From Aureispira anguillae (GTDB taxonomy: Bacteria; Bacteroidota; Bacteroidia; Chitinophagales; Saprospiraceae), in the NCBI RefSeq assembly GCF_026000115.1, contig NZ_AP026867.1:4948001-5012000 (forward strand): a stretch of DNA of 64,000 bases, read 5' to 3'. The translations under genes and the position numbers were made by a program. Positions 42,772-52,266 of the stretch are shown here, piece after piece. The notes beneath the pieces are model-generated. The model had not been told where the DNA came from and ran no database searches. It saw only the letters and a program-made list of their open reading frames with translations. Each line of letters starts with the position of its first letter. The stretch's first letter is position 1.

Positions 42772-45700
42772 CTATTGCTCCTTCATTTGTGGAACCATTT
42801 CACCACAAGTAGAGAATGGAATTCGACGTCCTTTGTCCGCTGTTTTAATATAAAGCGTTTTGCCAGAAGGATCATCTGTTCCAATGTATCTTTTCCAACT
42901 CTTATCACTTAGGTTTTGACGAACAATGTCACAGATTTGATCTGCATATAACGTCATGTCAACTTCCCATAGTTTCAGTTGTCCGTTTGCTGTTCCAGTA
43001 ATTACTTTAGTTCCGTCATTACTAAAGGCAACAGAAGTAACCCAGTCATCGTGGTTGGTCAATTTGATCGGATGGTATTTAGCACTTAAATAAGGAAATT
43101 CTTTTTCATTTCCATATCCTCGGTACTCTTCATTACGTATAGTCCAAAGCGTTGCGGTTTTATCCAAGCTACCAACAATTAACATTGTTCCATCCTTGCT
43201 AAATTCTAAGTCTGAAATTTTGGAGCCATGATGTAGAAAGCGCTCTGGTAAATAACTAGGATCATTTTGAACTCTATTCAAGTCCCAAATCATCATCGTA
43301 CCATCTTGGTATCCAACTGCCACAAAACGACCTTGAGAGTTAAAGGCGACCGCTGTTGCATGTTTGTTATTTTGTTCATCATTTAACAAAAACTCACGGC
43401 TTTGGTTTTGAAGATTCCAAATCCATACTTCAGAAGATTTTCCAATACCTGCAACATATTTACCATTACTAGAAACATCCAAAGAAGTTAATCGATAAGG
43501 CGTTTTTCCAATAATAGGAGAAGAAGTTCCCCCTGTACTTGTATAATTAATAGCCGTTCCACCTGAGCCATCATCTCCAGCCGTAACAATACCATCTCCA
43601 CTAGGAAGATAACTTAGTGCCCAGATTCGCTTTCCTTTGTGTGCATCCAATTCGTTCGTAATTTGTCCCGTTTTAGCATCACAGATAAGAACTCTATCAG
43701 CGTCGCCAGCTCTAGCTAAGCTTTTGCCATCAGGGCTAATGCCTAAGGTTCTAGAAACTGAAACATTGCTAGATAAAATTTCAGGTTTATTCGCCTTGTC
43801 CTTACGAGCAGATCTGCTACCATAAATATCAAACTTCCATTTCAATAACAAACCATCAGATCCAACCGTATAAATATGACCATCACCAGCCGCAACTTGA
43901 ATATTACGAATTCGCCCAACTCTGCTACGCCCTTCAGGTGCTTGGTCTAAAGCATTAAAATTAGGGTTATTTTTATTCACCTCTTCTAATCGGTTAAGAG
44001 CTTGGTACACCCCTTCGTAAATAAGTGCATCTTGAGGATCTCCGCTATTGGCAGAGTTCATATCATAAGCTTCCTTAGCCAATAGACCTTGGATGTCTTC
44101 ATTTTCTTCTTTGGTAGAACGAACAGCAATCGTTTGTGCCATAGAAAGCCCTTTTAGGATAACGGCAATTTCTTCTTGTTCTTCTGCTTTAATTTTAGCT
44201 TCCTCTGCAATAGCAGTTTGGGCAATTGCCTCTTCTTTACTACGCAAAGCATCCTCTTCAGCAATTCGTGCATTTCTAGCTTCTATTTTAGCATTTCGCT
44301 CTGCATCCTTAGCTTGTCTAGCTCTAGCTTCAGCAATACGAGCAGCTTCCATTGCCGTTAAGTTGGCCGCCTCTGCTCTATTCTTTTCTTGCATGGCTTT
44401 TTTAGCACTCAAATCAGCATAAAATTTTTGACGGCTAGCTTCTTCCTTGCTCAACTCTGCCAAATAAGTTTGGCGTAAAGATTCTTTTTCATTTTTGCTA
44501 GCTAAACGTTGACTTCTATGCGCCTCCGCAGCAGAGTACAAAGCCCAAAATGTTAAACCCAAACAGAACAAGATGGTAAAAAGACCGATAAAGCCTAAGC
44601 GTCTGCGTCTATTATCCTTTCGGTCAACATTTTCTTTATCCCTTTTGTCAGCAGCTAAAGCATTTTCCTCACTAACGACCAAAAACTCTATTGCTTTATC
44701 ATAACTTATAGCAGCATTCTCGTATCGTTTAGACCAGCCCTTATTGGGAGGAAGACGCCAAGAAAAATCTTCATCGTATTTTTCTGGATTGAACCACTTA
44801 AGCCCCATAATGAGTTCTGGATTTTTCCACAAACTCCCTTTACCCTCATGGTACAATCCTGCCGCCGCACAAAGACGACCATACATTTCTGCAGCTTCTG
44901 TTTCTTCATTTGCCCAGCCCTTTAAACGAGTCCAACGCTTAATCAAGCTATCGTGCGCAATACTAACAACACTATCTTCGTCAATTTCGGCTACAGGAGG
45001 AGCATTTAAAAATCTACGCCCTGATTGACTAAAGGTGTAAATTACTAAACGAACTTCACGCATAGAACGCTCTGTAATTGCCATCATTTCTTTGACCGTC
45101 ACTGAGCGACCAGAAGCACTGCCATCAGAAGTCTTTTCTACCATAGCTCTAAAGATGCGTTCGCAGATAATGCGTTTTTCCTCTGTATCCAAATCAGAGT
45201 AAGCCTCTTCAGCATGCCTAGCCATTGCTCCCTTAACCGTTCCAACGCCCTTATAATGCGACATAGCAATCGGGACATCAGTATCTTGCTCCTTATCCAG
45301 CCAATAATTCCACATCCTCAACATGGTATGTTGAAGCGTTGCCAATTCATCTGTATTTTTACCTAAGTCATTAATAATAGCTTTGACTACAGGTTCTTCT
45401 ATTTCCGCCTTAATTCCTGTAATTCTAACCGATCGCTCGTGTTGAATAGGATTAAGAATAATTCTTTTAAGATCTTCGGGTTTAACACGAGGGATTAAAA
45501 ATTGACCATCATTGATCGCTTCTGCCAAGCCTCTAAATTCTGCACAATCGCCAATATGATTGGAGCGCATGGTCAATACAATATAAATAGGAGCCTCTTT
45601 TTGGCGACTTGCATTAAGGAGTAAATTAACAAACGTAGCGGCATCTTCCTCGTTGCGTTTATTCTTTTTACTAAAATTAAAGATTTCCTCAAATTGGTCA

Positions 45701-46149
45701 ACAACAATCATCAAGTTCTCTCCCCTGCCTACTGCCGATTTTTTAAATGCTTCTACAATTCCCAAGCTTCCGTTGCGAAGCATTCCCTCTATTTTGGCTG
45801 GATAACTAGGATCCATCATTTCATCTCCATGCAACACATTACGCTGTGCCAGTTGGCGGCTTAAGTTTTCTAATGGATTATTGCCTGGGGTACAAGTTGC
45901 AATTCTCCAAATTGCGCCTGCTTGTCCATTAAAACCTTCTTTTAAGCGGGGTAACAACATTGCTTTAATAAAAGAAGATTTTCCATTCCCACTACTACCT
46001 ACAACCGCTAAGAATCGGTTAGATCGAAGTTTGCGCAGTAATTCATCTAACTGACGTTCACGACCAAAAAAGAATGATTTGTCTGATGATTCAAACGAGC
46101 GGAGCCCAGTATAGGGGGCCTGTATATTGAGGGTTTCTACTCCTTGCAT
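42772..46149 (-). CDS. STAND-type NTPase fused to membrane helix, coiled coil and WD40 propeller
   Basis: 1125 residues. N-terminal nSTAND ATPase: YTGLRSFESSDKSFFFGRERQ, Walker A GSSGNGKSS (51-59), Walker B MIVVDQFEEIF (about 147-157), and an R in VLTMRSNHIGD. A winged-helix-like region follows to about 500. One membrane helix lies at about 516-540, after RRRR. Residues about 545-670 form a long A/E/K/R-rich coiled coil. From about 750 come seven or so WD40 blades (HKGKRIWALSYLPSG, ATAVAFNSQGRFVAVGYQDGTMMIWDL, ISDLEFSKDGTMLIVGSLDKTATLW, VTSVAFSNDGTKVITGTANGQLKLWEV). These are signal-integrating ATPases; here membrane anchored. Its ligand is unknown. The next genes in the same direction encode an outer-membrane barrel and a lipoprotein. 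Confidence 0.88.
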   Translation of the reverse strand: MQGVETLNIQAPYTGLRSFESSDKSFFFGRERQLDELLRKLRSNRFLAVVGSSGNGKSSFIKAMLLPRLKEGFNGQAGAIWRIATCTPGNNPLENLSRQLAQRNVLHGDEMMDPSYPAKIEGMLRNGSLGIVEAFKKSAVGRGENLMIVVDQFEEIFNFSKKNKRNEEDAATFVNLLLNASRQKEAPIYIVLTMRSNHIGDCAEFRGLAEAINDGQFLIPRVKPEDLKRIILNPIQHERSVRITGIKAEIEEPVVKAIINDLGKNTDELATLQHTMLRMWNYWLDKEQDTDVPIAMSHYKGVGTVKGAMARHAEEAYSDLDTEEKRIICERIFRAMVEKTSDGSASGRSVTVKEMMAITERSMREVRLVIYTFSQSGRRFLNAPPVAEIDEDSVVSIAHDSLIKRWTRLKGWANEETEAAEMYGRLCAAAGLYHEGKGSLWKNPELIMGLKWFNPEKYDEDFSWRLPPNKGWSKRYENAAISYDKAIEFLVVSEENALAADKRDKENVDRKDNRRRRLGFIGLFTILFCLGLTFWALYSAAEAHRSQRLASKNEKESLRQTYLAELSKEEASRQKFYADLSAKKAMQEKNRAEAANLTAMEAARIAEARARQAKDAERNAKIEARNARIAEEDALRSKEEAIAQTAIAEEAKIKAEEQEEIAVILKGLSMAQTIAVRSTKEENEDIQGLLAKEAYDMNSANSGDPQDALIYEGVYQALNRLEEVNKNNPNFNALDQAPEGRSRVGRIRNIQVAAGDGHIYTVGSDGLLLKWKFDIYGSRSARKDKANKPEILSSNVSVSRTLGISPDGKSLARAGDADRVLICDAKTGQITNELDAHKGKRIWALSYLPSGDGIVTAGDDGSGGTAINYTSTGGTSSPIIGKTPYRLTSLDVSSNGKYVAGIGKSSEVWIWNLQNQSREFLLNDEQNNKHATAVAFNSQGRFVAVGYQDGTMMIWDLNRVQNDPSYLPERFLHHGSKISDLEFSKDGTMLIVGSLDKTATLWTIRNEEYRGYGNEKEFPYLSAKYHPIKLTNHDDWVTSVAFSNDGTKVITGTANGQLKLWEVDMTLYADQICDIVRQNLSDKSWKRYIGTDDPSGKTLYIKTADKGRRIPFSTCGEMVPQMKEQ

Positions 46150-46466
46150 AGTTGTCTGAGATTAATTGAAAGCCTTGGGATTATAAAATACATCTATAAA
46201 GAGATAACATTGTAAGATAAATAATTATTTAACAATAAAGAACTACTTTTCTTACATTTTCAAAAAAACTGCCTGTCTTTGCTAATTTTTTAGACATAAA
46301 AACACTTTTTATCCCTTTTAGCAGAACTGGGTTAAGTCTTAGCTCAATAAAATTACATAAATAATTTTAAATAACATATATTTTAGACTAAATAACAGCT
46401 TTGATGAACGCTTTCAAAAATACAAATAAATAATATTAACATGCTGTTACTCGAATTAAGTTTGGG
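46150..46466. other. AT-rich intergenic region upstream of the STAND/WD40 gene
   Basis: About 317 bases without credible gene, repeat or hairpin. Nothing else could be supported. Confidence 0.35.
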
Positions 46467-47789
46467 TTAAACATCCACCCTAGTAATTTTAGCCCCCAAA
46501 GCATTTAAGCGCTCGTCTATGCGTTCATATCCACGATCAATTTGATTAATTTGTAATATTTTACTTGTTCCTTTAGCGGACATTGCTGCTATCAATAAGG
46601 AAACCCCTGCACGAATATCGGGAGAGGTCATGGTAATTCCTCTCAATGGGTATTGTCTGCCCAACCCAATTATATTAGCTCTATGAGGATCGCATAGAAT
46701 AACCTGTGCGCCCATATCAATGAGTTTATCAACAAAAAACAGACGGCTTTCAAACATTTTTTGATGAATCAAAACACTTCCTCTTGCTTGGGTAGCAATC
46801 ACCAATAAAATACTCATCAAATCAGGAGGAAAGCCAGGCCAAGGAGCATCGTAAACCGTCATTATAGAACCGTCAATAAACGTTTGAATTTCATATAGAT
46901 CTTGCGCAGGTACATGAATATCGTCATCAATTACCTCAAATTGAATTCCCATACGACGATAAACGGGCAAAATATTTCCTAAAGCATCCGCTCGAACATT
47001 TTTGATGGTAATCGCAGATTGTGTCATAGCTGCCAGTCCCAAAAAGCTACCGATCTCTATCATATCAGGCAACAGTCGATGCGCTGTCCCAAACATTTGT
47101 GTCACTCCTTCTATCACCAATTTATTAGAGCCAACTCCAGTAATTCTCGCCCCCATTCCATTCAACATTTTGCAAAGTTGTTGTAAATAAGGTTCGCAAG
47201 CTGCATTGTAAATGGTTGTAACGCCTTTTGCCATAGCCGCTGCCATAAGTGTATTAGCAGTTCCCGTTACAGATATTTCATCCATCAGAATATATCCTCC
47301 CATGAGCTTTTTTGCCTCAATAAAATACATATTCTTTTCTATATCGTAATTAAATACTGCTCCTAGCTTTTCTAAACCTAGCAAATGCGTATCCAAACGA
47401 CGACGACCAATTTTATCTCCACCTGGTTTTGGCAAAACAGCATGCCCATAACGTGCCAACAAAGGGCCTAACAGCATTACAGAGCCTCTAATTTTGCTTG
47501 CCTTTTTGATATATTCCGAACTATGTAAATAGTCTAAATCGACCTCTTTGGCTTCAAATGTATAGCTATTACTATCAATTTTTGTAACAATAACTCCCAG
47601 CCCTTTTAAGAGCTCAATTAACATCACTACATCCTTAATATTAGGCAAATTTGTTAGGGTAACTCGCTCTTGGGTTAACAAGGTTGCACAAATAACCTGT
47701 AATGCTTCATTTTTAGCTCCTTGAGGGGTTATTTCTCCACTTAATTTATGACCCCCCTCTACAATAAACGCTTGATTCTTAGTTGACAT
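46467..47789 (-). CDS. murA: UDP-N-acetylglucosamine 1-carboxyvinyltransferase
   Basis: 440 residues, EPSP-synthase fold, first committed step of peptidoglycan synthesis (transfer of enolpyruvate from PEP to UDP-GlcNAc) in the cytosol. Signatures: SGEITPQGAKNEAL (Lys near 26), RGSVMLLGPLLARYGHAVLPKPGGD, SGTANTLMAA-like VTGTANTLMAAA, and PGFPPDLMS. The residue that is Cys115 in Escherichia coli is Asp here (D125, in PGGDKIGRRR). Enzymes with Asp at this position remain active but are not alkylated by fosfomycin, so intrinsic resistance of this target is predicted. Family length is normal. Confidence 0.95.
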   Translation of the reverse strand: MSTKNQAFIVEGGHKLSGEITPQGAKNEALQVICATLLTQERVTLTNLPNIKDVVMLIELLKGLGVIVTKIDSNSYTFEAKEVDLDYLHSSEYIKKASKIRGSVMLLGPLLARYGHAVLPKPGGDKIGRRRLDTHLLGLEKLGAVFNYDIEKNMYFIEAKKLMGGYILMDEISVTGTANTLMAAAMAKGVTTIYNAACEPYLQQLCKMLNGMGARITGVGSNKLVIEGVTQMFGTAHRLLPDMIEIGSFLGLAAMTQSAITIKNVRADALGNILPVYRRMGIQFEVIDDDIHVPAQDLYEIQTFIDGSIMTVYDAPWPGFPPDLMSILLVIATQARGSVLIHQKMFESRLFFVDKLIDMGAQVILCDPHRANIIGLGRQYPLRGITMTSPDIRAGVSLLIAAMSAKGTSKILQINQIDRGYERIDERLNALGAKITRVDV

Positions 47790-48294
47790 AGTATTTTTTA
47801 AATTTCTTATTTTTGTGATAATAAACTGTTGTCCCTCTTCTAGAGGTTCTACAGAAGTAGGCCAGTAAACATTCCTCCTAAAAGTAGTCTTATGCTAAAA
47901 TCCAAGTAATGATTTTGTGTACTTGCCTAAAGTTAAAAGATTGATTCTTATATTGATGCTTTTAATTTCCATTTTGGTTCTTAATAGGGGCAACAATTTA
48001 TAAATTATATTGTAGTATTCTCATCTTATACCTATAATATTTTGACTCCCTTTTATTTTTTGTTTTTTCCGATTATGTCAAAAAAAACAAATATAGCTCA
48101 ACCAGCTAATGATCAAGAAATTAAACTACCCATACCCCAAAATAGTACTAAAACTTATTTCATCATTAACAATAGTCATTCTAAAGAACATTCAATCCAA
48201 TCCCTTAAAATGAGTACCAATCCCCTTGTACCCCTATTTTTGTAAACTTCATGGATTAGATCGATAATTTTTGGCTTTTAATTTTTTACACTCT
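47790..48294. other. AT-rich intergenic region
   Basis: About 500 bases between divergent genes. A 56-residue frame from ATG 48075 (stop near 48243) lacks any recognisable fold or conserved motif and was not called. No hairpin or repeat of note. Confidence 0.35.
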
Positions 48295-49251
48295 ATGAAA
48301 ATAAAACCTTGGAAATGGATAAAATGGTGTTTCTATTTATTCATTTTATTGTTTATTGGTTCCAATTTTATCATTTATAATCATGCCTATTATTTTACCC
48401 ATTTTGTCGATAAAGATCTCCCCAAACTTACTAGTGAGGAAATTGATAAAAAAACGTTTTGGGAAAAAATAAAGATAGGTGTTTATGGGGTTGAAATAGC
48501 AAAGCCTCGTAATAAAATTCAACCAGATAGTAGTTTCAAAACAATAAGTCTTGGCAAAAGTCCACGATTAGATGCTTGGTGGATTCCTACTTCCCTTCCT
48601 CCCAAAGGAGTGGTTATCCTCTTTCATGGTTATAGTGCTAATAAATCTTCTCAGTTGGAACAAGCACGAGTACTCCGAAAATTAGGATACCATACCTTTT
48701 TGGTTGATTTTAGGGGGCATGGAGATTCTGAAGGGTTCCAAACATCTATTGGTTATCACGAGGCGCTCGATGTTCAACGTGCTTATCAATACATTAGAAC
48801 TTATCATGATTTACCAATTAGTCTTCTAGGGACATCAATGGGTGCTGTGAGCATACTCAAAGCAATGCAGGATTATCAACTCGATGTAGAAAAGCTAATT
48901 TTAGAATGTCCTTTTGGCTCACTTAAGGATGCCGTTTATAGCCGATTTGAGAATCTAAACATCCCTCAGGTACTTTTACCTGAATTATTATTGTTTTGGG
49001 GAGGCATTCAAAATAATATGAATAGTTGGGAACACAATGCCGTTAATTATGCCCGATCTATCAAGGTTCCAACGCTAATTATCTATGGAGAACAAGACCC
49101 CAAAGTTCGAAAACATGAAATAGATGCTGTGTTTAACGCCTTAAGCAACCAACGAAGATTAAGCATTTTTAAAAATGCGGGGCACGATCATATTATGCAA
49201 GATGCTCCTCAAGCTTGGACAAAAGCTGTTTGGTCCTTTTTAGAACTTTGA
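48295..49251 (+). CDS. Alpha/beta hydrolase with N-terminal membrane anchor
   Basis: The ATG at 48295 gives 318 residues; the frame continues upstream only to a TTG start. A membrane helix (about 7-25, KWCFYLFILLFIGSNFIIY) anchors the protein. The hydrolase core has the oxyanion HGYSANKS, nucleophile elbow GTSMG (Ser in LLGTSMGAVS), an Asp in YGEQDPKV and catalytic His in GHDHI near the end. It resembles the BAAT/serine aminopeptidase S33-type esterase/lipase branch; substrate unknown. The anchor faces the active site toward the periplasm or the cytosol, which sequence alone does not settle. Followed by a strong terminator. Confidence 0.88.
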   Translation: MKIKPWKWIKWCFYLFILLFIGSNFIIYNHAYYFTHFVDKDLPKLTSEEIDKKTFWEKIKIGVYGVEIAKPRNKIQPDSSFKTISLGKSPRLDAWWIPTSLPPKGVVILFHGYSANKSSQLEQARVLRKLGYHTFLVDFRGHGDSEGFQTSIGYHEALDVQRAYQYIRTYHDLPISLLGTSMGAVSILKAMQDYQLDVEKLILECPFGSLKDAVYSRFENLNIPQVLLPELLLFWGGIQNNMNSWEHNAVNYARSIKVPTLIIYGEQDPKVRKHEIDAVFNALSNQRRLSIFKNAGHDHIMQDAPQAWTKAVWSFLEL

Positions 49252-49263
49252 GTCCCTAACAAA

Positions 49264-49298
49264 GAAGATCTACCAATTATAAAAATTGGTAGATCTTC
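49264..49298. terminator. Bidirectional terminator, 15-bp perfect stem
   Basis: 49264-49278 pairs with 49284-49298 around a 5-base loop, between the convergent hydrolase and MORN-like lipoprotein genes. Confidence 0.8.
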
Positions 49299-49322
49299 AA
49301 CAATATATTTATATATATTACC

Positions 49323-50135
49323 TTAACGGTTGTAGTATTTCAGCATAAATGCAGGGTCTATTTTCATAATATCCCAGTCATCTGGTTCTCCAACATCGTA
49401 TAAACCATCTTTTTCGGAGCCAATGTAATAAACAGGAACATTTGTTGTTTCATCGATTCCAGCCTGTGCCAATAATTCCGTTGCAAGACGTACAGAATCC
49501 TTACGATATTCTGCTAACAAATAATCTTTTCTACGATCTAACTCGGCATACGATTCATTGTAAATTTTAATTCCAATAACCTTGCCCTCTCTATAATAAT
49601 AGGTTTCTGTTATTTTATTAGCTTCTGTATCATCAAAATAATCAACGGCTCCATTTAATACGCCATCTTCATACGCAATCAAATCCGTTTTACGTTGCCC
49701 ATTTTGATGAAATTGAACCTCAAAGTTAATATTTCCATCCTTGCTAGATGAATAGAAGAATTTATGTTTGGGCTTTCCATTGGGCCAATAATAAATCGTA
49801 GAATCTACACGAACTCCATTTTCAAAATGAGCAATCAATAAGGTATCGCCATCTGCATCGTACTTATACCGTATTCCATGCATGCGACTATTCCGATAAG
49901 GAGCATCTTCCATTTTGTAGATAATTCTTCCTGTTAACTTATCCGTCCAATAGGTAGTAACAAGATATGTACTATCGGTATCATTAACTTTGACCTCACA
50001 TACTTGGGGCAATAAAGAATTAATGGTAACAGTAGTATCTGGATAAACAATGTCTACTGTTGTATCAAATGGATTGGGTATTTGACAAGAACTAGCCACC
50101 CATATCAAAGCGATAAAAAAAACAAAATACTTCAT
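49323..50135 (-). CDS. MORN-repeat (YwqK-like) lipoprotein
   Basis: The ATG at 50135 gives 270 residues with lipoprotein signal (lipobox VASSC, Cys near residue 17). Residues about 70-190 contain MORN-like beta hairpins: GRIIYKM, GIRYKYDADGDTLLIAHFENGVRVDSTIYYWPNGKPKHKFFY, FEVQFHQNGQRKTDLIAYEDGVLNGAVDYFDD. Such repeats (antitoxin-YwqK annotation) are frequent in Bacteroidota exported proteins of unknown role. The C-terminus ends DIMKIDPAFMLKYYNR. Anchored in the outer or inner membrane by the lipid. Transcribed alone. Confidence 0.78.
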   Translation of the reverse strand: MKYFVFFIALIWVASSCQIPNPFDTTVDIVYPDTTVTINSLLPQVCEVKVNDTDSTYLVTTYWTDKLTGRIIYKMEDAPYRNSRMHGIRYKYDADGDTLLIAHFENGVRVDSTIYYWPNGKPKHKFFYSSSKDGNINFEVQFHQNGQRKTDLIAYEDGVLNGAVDYFDDTEANKITETYYYREGKVIGIKIYNESYAELDRRKDYLLAEYRKDSVRLATELLAQAGIDETTNVPVYYIGSEKDGLYDVGEPDDWDIMKIDPAFMLKYYNR

Positions 50136-50485
50136 AAAAAAAAGCTTTAGCAATACATTTGAGAGGAAGTCTATTAAGGATAATCTATAAGAATACCTAT
50201 TTGAGGCTAAAATCAGCTGTTACTCTTTCTTTACAGATCTACTGCTTAAAAGTAACACCTATAAATGTAATGTTTTAAATTGATTTTATAAAAATCTTTT
50301 CTTCTTTCCCTCTAAAATATTTTGGATAAAATCATAGCAGTTATTCATTAACGTAATATTTTACTGTATTCTATTAATTTTATTGGCGTAATTTTATCGA
50401 TATAAAGAATCGCATCAAAAGTAGTCCCAACACCAACTATTCCTGTTGTCTTCCCTCATTCTTGCGCCCCTTTTCCATACAAAAA
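50136..50485. other. AT-rich intergenic region
   Basis: About 350 bases without a credible gene. It ends with the terminator of the exbD operon. Confidence 0.35.
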
Positions 50486-50514
50486 AAGTCTTTTTCCCAA
50501 TGGGAAAAAGACTT
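50486..50514 (-). terminator. Terminator of the exbB-exbD operon
   Basis: A near-perfect palindrome (AAGTCTTTTTCCCA with TGGGAAAAAGACTT), followed on the minus strand by a run of T residues, 35 bases after the last exbD gene. Confidence 0.8.
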
Positions 50515-50549
50515 CTATAGATTAAATAGCCCATTGCTGGGATATGTTT

Positions 50550-51017
50550 TTATTCTCCTAAATCTGTTGCTAAATAACTTACTTTACGAAAATCAATTTT
50601 ACGCAACTCTGTCTTTACATCTGTAACAATACCCATTTTAACACTTTTGTCAATACGCATAGCACAGGTCATTTTACTTCTCAATTTAGCAGGAACTACT
50701 TTTTGCTTTTCATTCGCAATAAAAAGAGGAATAGCAGAAGCATCTGCAAACTGGTCATTTAGTTGAATACGAGGCGCATTACCTAACGATGCATATTGTT
50801 TTGTTGGAGAACCAATATAAATATGCGTAACCAGTGATTTTTTTTCTAATTTTTGTAATTCGGTAGCACTAGGTACCTGAATTTTCACCATAATTTCGCT
50901 ATCTCTCATTTTGGTTACTACCATAAAGAAAAACAACAACATAAAAACGATATCTGGCAAAGAAGCAGTGGTTATACCTGGAGCATCCTTTTTACCTTTT
51001 TTCTTAAACTTAGACAT
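50550..51017 (-). CDS. exbD: ExbD/TolR-family transport energiser, third copy
   Basis: 155 residues. One N-terminal membrane helix (about 20-40) preceded by KKKGKKDAPGITTASLPDIVFMLLFFFMVV carries the conserved Asp of the proton channel (D in LPDIVFMLL). The periplasmic domain (about 45-155) is beta-alpha with MRIDKSVKMGIVTDVKTELRKI. It would pair with ExbB to drive outer-membrane processes with the proton gradient. It differs more from the other two copies: it lacks the TTTIQTDTGLNV and related segments. The start ATG at 51017 lies 48 bases after the preceding copy's stop. Last gene of the operon. Confidence 0.85.
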   Translation of the reverse strand: MSKFKKKGKKDAPGITTASLPDIVFMLLFFFMVVTKMRDSEIMVKIQVPSATELQKLEKKSLVTHIYIGSPTKQYASLGNAPRIQLNDQFADASAIPLFIANEKQKVVPAKLRSKMTCAMRIDKSVKMGIVTDVKTELRKIDFRKVSYLATDLGE

Positions 51018-51065
51018 AACTTAATATTATAATCAATAAGGTTAATTTTCAAATTAAATTCTACA

Positions 51066-51584
51066 CTACTGCCTCATAGCAACCGTTGATGGTTCTGTTT
51101 CAGAAATAACCAAAGGGTAATCCCTCCGAATTTCTCCTTGTAATTGAGCCATCAAGTCATCATAATGTTGACCAAATTTACGAACGGCTGCATCATCCCA
51201 GATTTTATGATAAGCTGCTTTGATCTCATTATAAACCAATAGATACTTATTATAAGAAGTACCCGTATGATTTTGCAAAGAGACAATTGCCTTTCTGGGC
51301 GATTCTGCTTCTTTCAGAACCAATTGCTCCGTTCTTGATTTCAAATTACTCAACTCTTCTTTATTGCCTTCCACCATCAATTCATTATCAGCATTGATTA
51401 AAATCGATAGTACATTTTGATCTTCCCAAATTATAGGATTATTATTTTCTGACCAAACGGGCAATACAACATTAAGTCCAGTATCCGTTTGAATCGTTGT
51501 TGTTACCAAGAAAAAGATCAACAATAAGAAAGCAACATCAGCCATTGAGCCAGCCCCTAAGGACGGTAATTTTCGTTTTTTCAT
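51066..51584 (-). CDS. exbD: ExbD/TolR-family transport energiser, second copy
   Basis: The ATG at 51584 is preferred; a TTG at 51602 would add six residues. 172 residues. Membrane helix with the conserved Asp (GAGSMADVAFLLLIFFLVTTTI, residue D about 16). The periplasmic part contains QTDTGLNVVLPVW, an LSILINADNELMVEG strand and VSLQNHTGTSYNKYLLVYNEIKAAYHKIWDDAA. It is the closer paralogue of the copy at 51714 (same VISEAEP-type C-terminus). Both copies in one operon could form hetero-oligomers with a shared ExbB. Confidence 0.88.
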   Translation of the reverse strand: MKKRKLPSLGAGSMADVAFLLLIFFLVTTTIQTDTGLNVVLPVWSENNNPIIWEDQNVLSILINADNELMVEGNKEELSNLKSRTEQLVLKEAESPRKAIVSLQNHTGTSYNKYLLVYNEIKAAYHKIWDDAAVRKFGQHYDDLMAQLQGEIRRDYPLVISETEPSTVAMRQ

Positions 51585-51713
51585 AAGAACTTCTTTTATC
51601 AATGAATTATGAATTCTAAAGATTGCTAGATAGAAGTTCGTTCAACAAGCATTAAAGATGAGTAATGCCCTAATGCTTGTCGAATGATCAAACAAATTAT
51701 TCTAAAAGTTTAT

Positions 51714-52256
51714 CTAAGACGACAAACTAGTTGGTTCAGCTTCAGAAATAACCAATGGTATTTCTTTACGTACAGATTTGCGTTCTTTATTGTCCAAATC
51801 GCCATAGCTTCGACCATATTTTCGTTGAGCAGACTCTTCCCAAAGTTCATTATAAGCTGCTTTAAGTTGGTTATACACCCCAACATAAGCCTCATAAGAA
51901 GTACCGTTGTCATTTAACAAACTCACAACAGCTTTGGTAGGAGAATCCGAAGAGTTTGGATCTTTACCATGGTTCATGATAAAAGTCTTCAACTGTTCTT
52001 TGATATCACCCAATTCCGATAAATCAAGCGGACGACCACGAACTAATAATTGGTTGTTCCCATTAATTTGAACGGCAAACACATTACGTTTATTTTTTTC
52101 CTGTGGTGGTGGCGGTTCTTCTACATAAGGAGGTAGCAAGACATTAAGCCCCGAATCCGTCTGTATCGTTGTTGTCACCAAGAAGAAGATCAATAACAAG
52201 AAGGCAATATCTGCCATCGAACCTGCATTGATTTCTGGAATATCTCTTCTAGCCAT
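51714..52256 (-). CDS. exbD: ExbD/TolR-family transport energiser, first copy
   Basis: 180 residues. Helix with proton-channel Asp (INAGSMADIAFLLLIFFLVTTTI). Periplasmic domain: QTDSGLNVLLPPYVEEPPPPQEKN, NVFAVQINGNNQLLVRGRPLD and VSLLNDNGTSYEAYVGVYNQLKAAYNELW. It begins 11 bases after the 182-residue membrane protein gene, in the same direction. The proline stretch (EEPPPPQ) between helix and domain is an insertion relative to the second copy. ExbD energises TonB-dependent or gliding/secretion systems; the partner is not in the window. Confidence 0.9.
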   Translation of the reverse strand: MARRDIPEINAGSMADIAFLLLIFFLVTTTIQTDSGLNVLLPPYVEEPPPPQEKNKRNVFAVQINGNNQLLVRGRPLDLSELGDIKEQLKTFIMNHGKDPNSSDSPTKAVVSLLNDNGTSYEAYVGVYNQLKAAYNELWEESAQRKYGRSYGDLDNKERKSVRKEIPLVISEAEPTSLSS

Positions 52257-52266
52257 TTTTTTTAGC

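Noticed and set aside
44390-44520. Tandem repeat in DNA
   Set aside because: The region encodes the A/E/K/R coiled coil of the STAND/WD40 protein; the repetition is at the amino-acid level.
42772-46149. Antiphage defence gene (Avs-type STAND)
   Set aside because: The protein has a membrane helix and WD40 propeller, no effector domain recognised, and neighbours are envelope genes; context does not point to a defence island.
48042-48245. Short open frame on the plus strand upstream of the alpha/beta hydrolase
   Set aside because: 56-67 residues without recognisable fold, signal or motif, in a plain AT-rich spacer; likely chance.
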